The notes beneath the pieces were generated by a model, which was given only the letters and a program-made list of their open reading frames with translations, did not search any database and was not told where the DNA came from. 64,000 bases of DNA. It comes from Biancaea sappan. Taxonomy: Eukaryota > Streptophyta > Magnoliopsida > Fabales > Fabaceae. The position numbers and the translations under genes are program-made. Location of the stretch: contig CM073500.1 of assembly GCA_037074585.1 (NCBI GenBank), positions 28,104,501 to 28,168,500 on the forward strand. Reading direction: 5' to 3'. Of this stretch, positions 59,820-64,000 are shown one piece after another. Position 1 is the first letter of the stretch, and each line of letters opens with the position of its first letter.

Positions 59820-62035
59820 TTAACTATTTTTAACAAACATGACAGTGTGAAGCTAAAAGAAACAGATTAACGGAATTTACTCCAATAAATAGAGTAGTTC
59901 AATGTGGCATAGGAGAAAACGAGAAACATGCCTCGAGTGTCACACGGAAACAGCCGTAGCAGCTTTGTAGAGAACTCCCGCCCATTCTTGAATCCCACCC
60001 CAACATTACCAAGTAGTCTTAACGGTCAAAAGTACCGGAAAGACCGAAGAAGAAGGCGGGATTTACGAAAATATAAATGGTATGAAAGAGAAAAAGGGGG
60101 AAAAAAGTTGAGTCTTAACTCTCAACAATTCTCGTGTGAGCTGTCACGAGGGTGGCACCACCACTTCCTCCTACTCCTACTACATTGCTCTTTGTTAATT
60201 ACTAGAGCGGAAACTTGGCATGTAGCCTGTAGGTCGTGGCTAGCTTCGCATATCAATGTGGCTATATTCCACCCACTGCCAGCGGGTTTAATTACTTGGT
60301 TATTTATTTCTTTTAACTACACCGAGTTAATTTTATACTTCTGCGATCTAAAATGAAATTATTTAAATTCATAAAAAATTCAATAATTTTAAAATACTGA
60401 GAGTTTCAATAAAAAAATCGATATATTCCATGATGACGTGATGTCGTGGTCCCACCACCGTCCGTTTGGCGGGAATGACGTCTCTTTTTAGTTCCCGCCC
60501 CTCCTTCAAACACGTCTCAAGTCAACCAACCACACCAACAAACTTCCGTTTTTAAGCCGTCCTTCCCACTAGCTCGTGCAGCATAACGCCGGACCGTTAC
60601 TGTAGAAACGGATCTTGGTGAATGGCGATGCCACGTAAGACAGTTGACGGCAAAGACAATAGCCAATTAGGGGTAACGTGTTTTCTGGCACCCTTGGATG
60701 TGGCATTAGACAGTGAGCCCGTACTGTGGGTCCCATCTCGGGGCTTTTTCGGACAATGCGGGGCAGACTTTAATCTGCTGTCCGACACGTGTCGATAGGT
60801 TCGCAATGGTAAGCATCAGAGAGAGGAAATGCGGAAGGCGTGATTCCCACCAATGCGATATAACTTGCGGGCCGTGCTTGTGTAAATAACTAAATATGCC
60901 TTCCTCCCAACCAATTAAACCACGCCTTTTCAATTTTGAGCAATTTCCGGCAAAATTGAATCTCTTTCAAGTCATGAAATGGGAACAGAATAAGAATTTT
61001 TTTTACTTGTTGAAATAGCAAGTCAATTAATTTATTTTTAACTATCTGCACTTATTATTGTTAAATCATACTTAGTGGCAAGAGATCCTTCTTTTCTGTT
61101 AACAAAATTTGTAATTTTTCTAAGTAAACAAAAATAATGTAAACTGAAAATTATGACAAATTTTAGCCGTGTAGGTGTCACTCACAATTAGGAAAAGTGG
61201 ATTATAACTAACAAAGTAAAGTCGGTGTAATTTATAACTAATTATAAAATTAGTTAGGAAGTCATTTTTCTTTGTAAAAATGTGGACGATAGCATACCTT
61301 TATTTCATTAATAGTTAATATTATTATTCATGGATATTTAAGAGGGAAAATGAGATCATTCAATGAACTCCATCTTTGTGTGTTGGTGTCTACAGTATTT
61401 TAGAGATTCCAGCAACCATAATGAGATATTTTTTCTTCCAGTGGAATCCGATAGAACAAAGTTAGTGGAATATCAAGTATCTCTGAAGTAACCAAAAAAA
61501 AAATGAAGATGGAGAATGAATTCGAAGGAGAAAGAGAAAGGACAGATTAGATTAAAGCAAAGCATTTTGATGAATTGGCAAAAAGAAAGATCAAATTTAA
61601 AGATACAAAGATAAACGGCCCAAACAAGAGACAAGTAAAAGCCGATGCGAGCGGTGTTGTCACGTGCGGACGTCATAATATGGGTCGGCAAATCTCACCT
61701 TCATAGCCACGTTAACTTGGGCCCAGTTGCCACGTGGATACATTTTTACCATTTGCTTTTCGAAATTGAGTTCAAGGCACGCAAAGCAACAGCAACAGAT
61801 CTAATGACCCCCCCAAAAAAAAAAAGGTATCTGACGTGTCGTCCGAGGTGGATCCGAAGCACTCTGATTGGAGGGAGGGTGACACGTATTGTCACTGATG
61901 GTTGACATGGTGTCCAACCGTAAAACAGAGAGGTTGGGCAGTCTCCAGGGCAGGCGAGAGTCACGCCATGTGACAATGCTCCATAATAAAATAAGGAATA
62001 AAAGAATAATAATAAAATAATAATAATAAAAGTCG
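59820..62035 (+). promoter_or_regulatory. ACR8-like gene upstream region with G-boxes
   Basis: No gene is supportable here (a 142-codon frame at 59928 has no family features). The region is less A/T-rich than the rest. Perfect CACGTG G-boxes lie at 60786-60791, 61661-61666 and 61731-61736, with further ACGT cores near 61832 and 61882. G-boxes bind bZIP and bHLH factors and, as ABRE, often mark ABA or light response. Regulation of the downstream gene by them is inferred. Confidence 0.5.
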
Positions 62036-62045
62036 TATATATAGA
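62036..62045 (+). promoter_or_regulatory. Candidate TATA box of the ACR8-like gene
   Basis: TATATATAGA, about 350 bases upstream of the first ATG at 62397, leaving a GA-rich 5' leader of plausible length. Confidence 0.55.
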
Positions 62046-62396
62046 TAAGCGGTGTAAGAGGCAGAGTTAAGAAGAAGGCGTGCTTTGCGCTAGGAAAGAA
62101 AGTGAAGAGAGAGAGGGTGGTCTCTTCCGCACCTGGCAACGCACAGAGGAGGTGAGAGTTTGGTAAGGGTGGTTTATGGCGATTTGATAGAAGAGGTGGA
62201 GCACTAAAAGCTAGAGTTTGAGATTGTGAGGCATTCGTATTTGTTTGCCAAGATACACGAGGACGAAGCTGGGCTTTCTGTTCTGTGCCGCTCTGCTTCT
62301 CCCTGTTACTCGTCGTTTCAGGAGGCCTTCTTGAAACGGCTTTTCTGGTCGCTCAGGTTCCTATTTTCACTTGCTTTTTCAAACTAGGAGGGAAAT

Positions 62397-64000
62397 ATGT
62401 TGACAAGCACCACCGAGATGGATTGGTCTGCCTGTACGGATGAATACGAAAAACTCGTTATACGCATGGGCAATCCCAGGTCTGTCTATTATCCTTCTTC
62501 TTTCTCTGATTTTACTTCGTTTTTTTTCATCAATATAGGTTCATTAGGTTGTAAGTTTGCGGGTCTTCCGAAGATCTGGCTTCTGTTTGGATTATTAGTC
62601 TTCCAATTTCATCCAATTTTTTTTGTTTGGCGTTGTTTTTCATGGTCTATACTCTATAGACTTCTTCACTGATATTCTTGGCCAATTTGTTAATTCTGCT
62701 ATTAAAATTTTTCTGTTCTGATCCGTAGTGGAGATGTTCAAAACATATGTTAAAAAAAGTTCTCTACAATGATTTTGGGCCAGAGATTTCGTTTTCGATA
62801 ACCTTCGTTTATTGAATCTGTAACGATTCAATTTTGTTTCCTCAAATAGTGTCAAAACATGAACAAGTTTAGAGTGGAAAATTCTATGATCGCCATGACT
62901 TTAAAATCGATTAGTCAGAATACCATTTTTTTAAATTTACATTTTCTTGACTTTTTCTACCTTGTCTGACCCCTTCCAGAATGTCGTTCTGCCTTTCAGA
63001 CTTTTCATTATTTTCGTCATCATATATTCTTGTTCGAATTTTGAGTTTCAATTTCAAACTTGAAATCCGGCACAAAGTTATTTTACTGACTTTGACCTAT
63101 CATTATGAAAACAGGGTTGTCATCGACAATGCCGTTTGCTCCACATCAACTCTAGTCAAGGTAACTTCCACGAAATCCTTTTCCAACACGGAATCAATTT
63201 CTTCCACAAACTGGAAGGCTGGGTTTGAGATAAATCCAAATATTGAGCTGGTATCTGGTATGATTATGCACAGATTGATAGCGCTAGAAGACATGGCATT
63301 CTCTTGGACGCGGTACAAATTCTTACCGATCTGAATCTTTCAATTCAGAAGGCCTACATTTCCTCTGATGGCAAGTGGTTCATGGATGGTAAGTATTTTT
63401 TATTTCCTTTTTCCGTAATATTTTTCCCATCTCAAATGCGTTTTAGCTTTGGGATTCCTGGTTATGCTTTAGTAACTAATATTTGGCTATTAACTGGACA
63501 GTTTTTCACGTCACTGATCAAAACGGAAGCAAGTTAACAGATGAGAGCGTTTTAAGATATATTGAACAGGTATTTATTACCTAAATAATTACATGTTATT
63601 TGTCAGACGTTACGACCAAGGCGCATTTATTTTCGTTGATTGATTTTCACACTCAGTAACTTGTTTTTGTGTGTTATTACTGCAGTCTCTTGGTGGCATT
63701 CAGAATGGGAGAACCAACCGCTCCAATGGTCTTACTGCACTGGAATTAACCGGAACAGACCGCGTTGGTCTTCTTTCAGAGGTGTTTGCTGTACTGGCTG
63801 ATCTGCAATGCGATGTGGTAGAGTCTAAGGTTTGGACTCACAATGGCCGGATTGCGGCCCTAATCTATGTAAGAGACTGCAATTCTGGATCCACTATCGA
63901 GGACTCTCAGAAAATTAATAGAATTGAAGCACGGTTAAGAAATGTTTTGAAGGGTGACAATGACATTAGAAGTGCGAAAACTTCTGTCTCTATGGCTGTC
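62397..64000 (+). CDS. ACR8: ACT-domain repeat protein, ACR8-like, 5' part (continues past the window)
   Basis: Predicted exons: 62397-62479, 63115-63160, 63274-63388, 63502-63569 and 63686 onward; all introns GT..AG with matching phases. The 209 visible codons include MDWSACTDEYEKLVIRMGNP, VVIDN, a first ACT domain (SARRHGILLDAVQILTDLNL, KAYISSDGKWFMDVFHVTDQ) and a second (LTALELTGTDRVGLLSEVFA, VVESKVWTHNGR). Plant ACR proteins have four ACT domains and about 440 residues, so roughly half is missing to the right. ACT domains usually bind amino acids; ACR proteins are proposed nutrient or amino-acid sensors and lack a catalytic domain. The ATG at 62418 (MDW...) matches the usual family start better than 62397, which would add seven residues. 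No break is seen. Confidence 0.93.

Noticed and set aside
59928..60356. 142-codon plus-strand frame starting with a true ATG
   Set aside because: No family features, mixed basic and hydrophobic composition, between a MITE and the ACR8-like promoter. Chance frame is more likely.

Overview
The window is nuclear DNA of a flowering plant, most likely a eudicot. The evidence is the strong A/T richness, the plant-type GT..AG introns, the plant-only gene families (CLPT chloroplast Clp cofactor, ACR ACT-repeat protein, DETOXIFICATION-type MATE carrier) and a dense load of plant LTR retrotransposons, MITEs and a Mutator-like relic. I do not assign a species. Only three ordinary host genes are visible: an intronless MATE transporter (25150-26664, +), a five-exon CLPT gene (27249-32831, -), which converges on it, and the first five coding exons of an ACR8-like gene (62397 to the window end, +).

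Layout. 1-3715: the 5' half of a Ty3/gypsy element on the minus strand (protease start and gag, tRNA-Met primer site, one long LTR); its pol lies off the left edge. 3716-11375: A/T-rich intergenic DNA with no supportable gene. 11376-21210: a complete Athila-like, non-autonomous LTR element with TSD TTTTG and a gag-like 'plant transposon protein' gene that has one stop codon; a solo LTR (13706-16145, TSD CTGCT) sits in its leader. 23518-24099: a hAT-type MITE. 25150-32831: the MATE and CLPT genes; CLPT intron 4 holds an 1.8-kb LTR element that carries a processed fragment of a cold-shock-domain gene. About 33400-40005: a decayed Mutator-like element with long A/T-rich inverted repeats, interrupted by a solo LTR (34820-37333, TSD GTGGC) and a hAT-type MITE (38849-39516). 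43794-49834: a very young CRM-like chromovirus (LTRs differ at one visible base). 51981-56595: a Harbinger-type MITE split by a short-LTR copia element. 56621-58985: a third solo LTR (TSD AAAAG). 59498-59816: a second Harbinger-type MITE. 60400-64000: G-box-containing promoter and the start of the ACR8-like gene.

The most unusual signal is not a gene. Short arrays of GC-rich hairpins, built on a 16-base near-palindrome of the form TGGCGCC-NN-GGCGCCA, occur in LTRs and leaders of two unrelated retrotransposon types (Athila-like and the long solo-LTR gypsy family). In related LTRs the same slot carries a different palindrome array (CGTTGAC/GTCAACG arms, or CATACGTATG). The two LTRs of the single Athila element, which should have been identical at insertion, differ by two 20-base hairpin units, exactly the 40-base length difference. 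This suggests a hypervariable hairpin-array module in retrotransposon transcript leaders.

Method limits: everything was read by eye. Exon borders follow GT/AG rules and the protein families as I know them. Lineage names for transposons are inferences from motifs, not from database searches.
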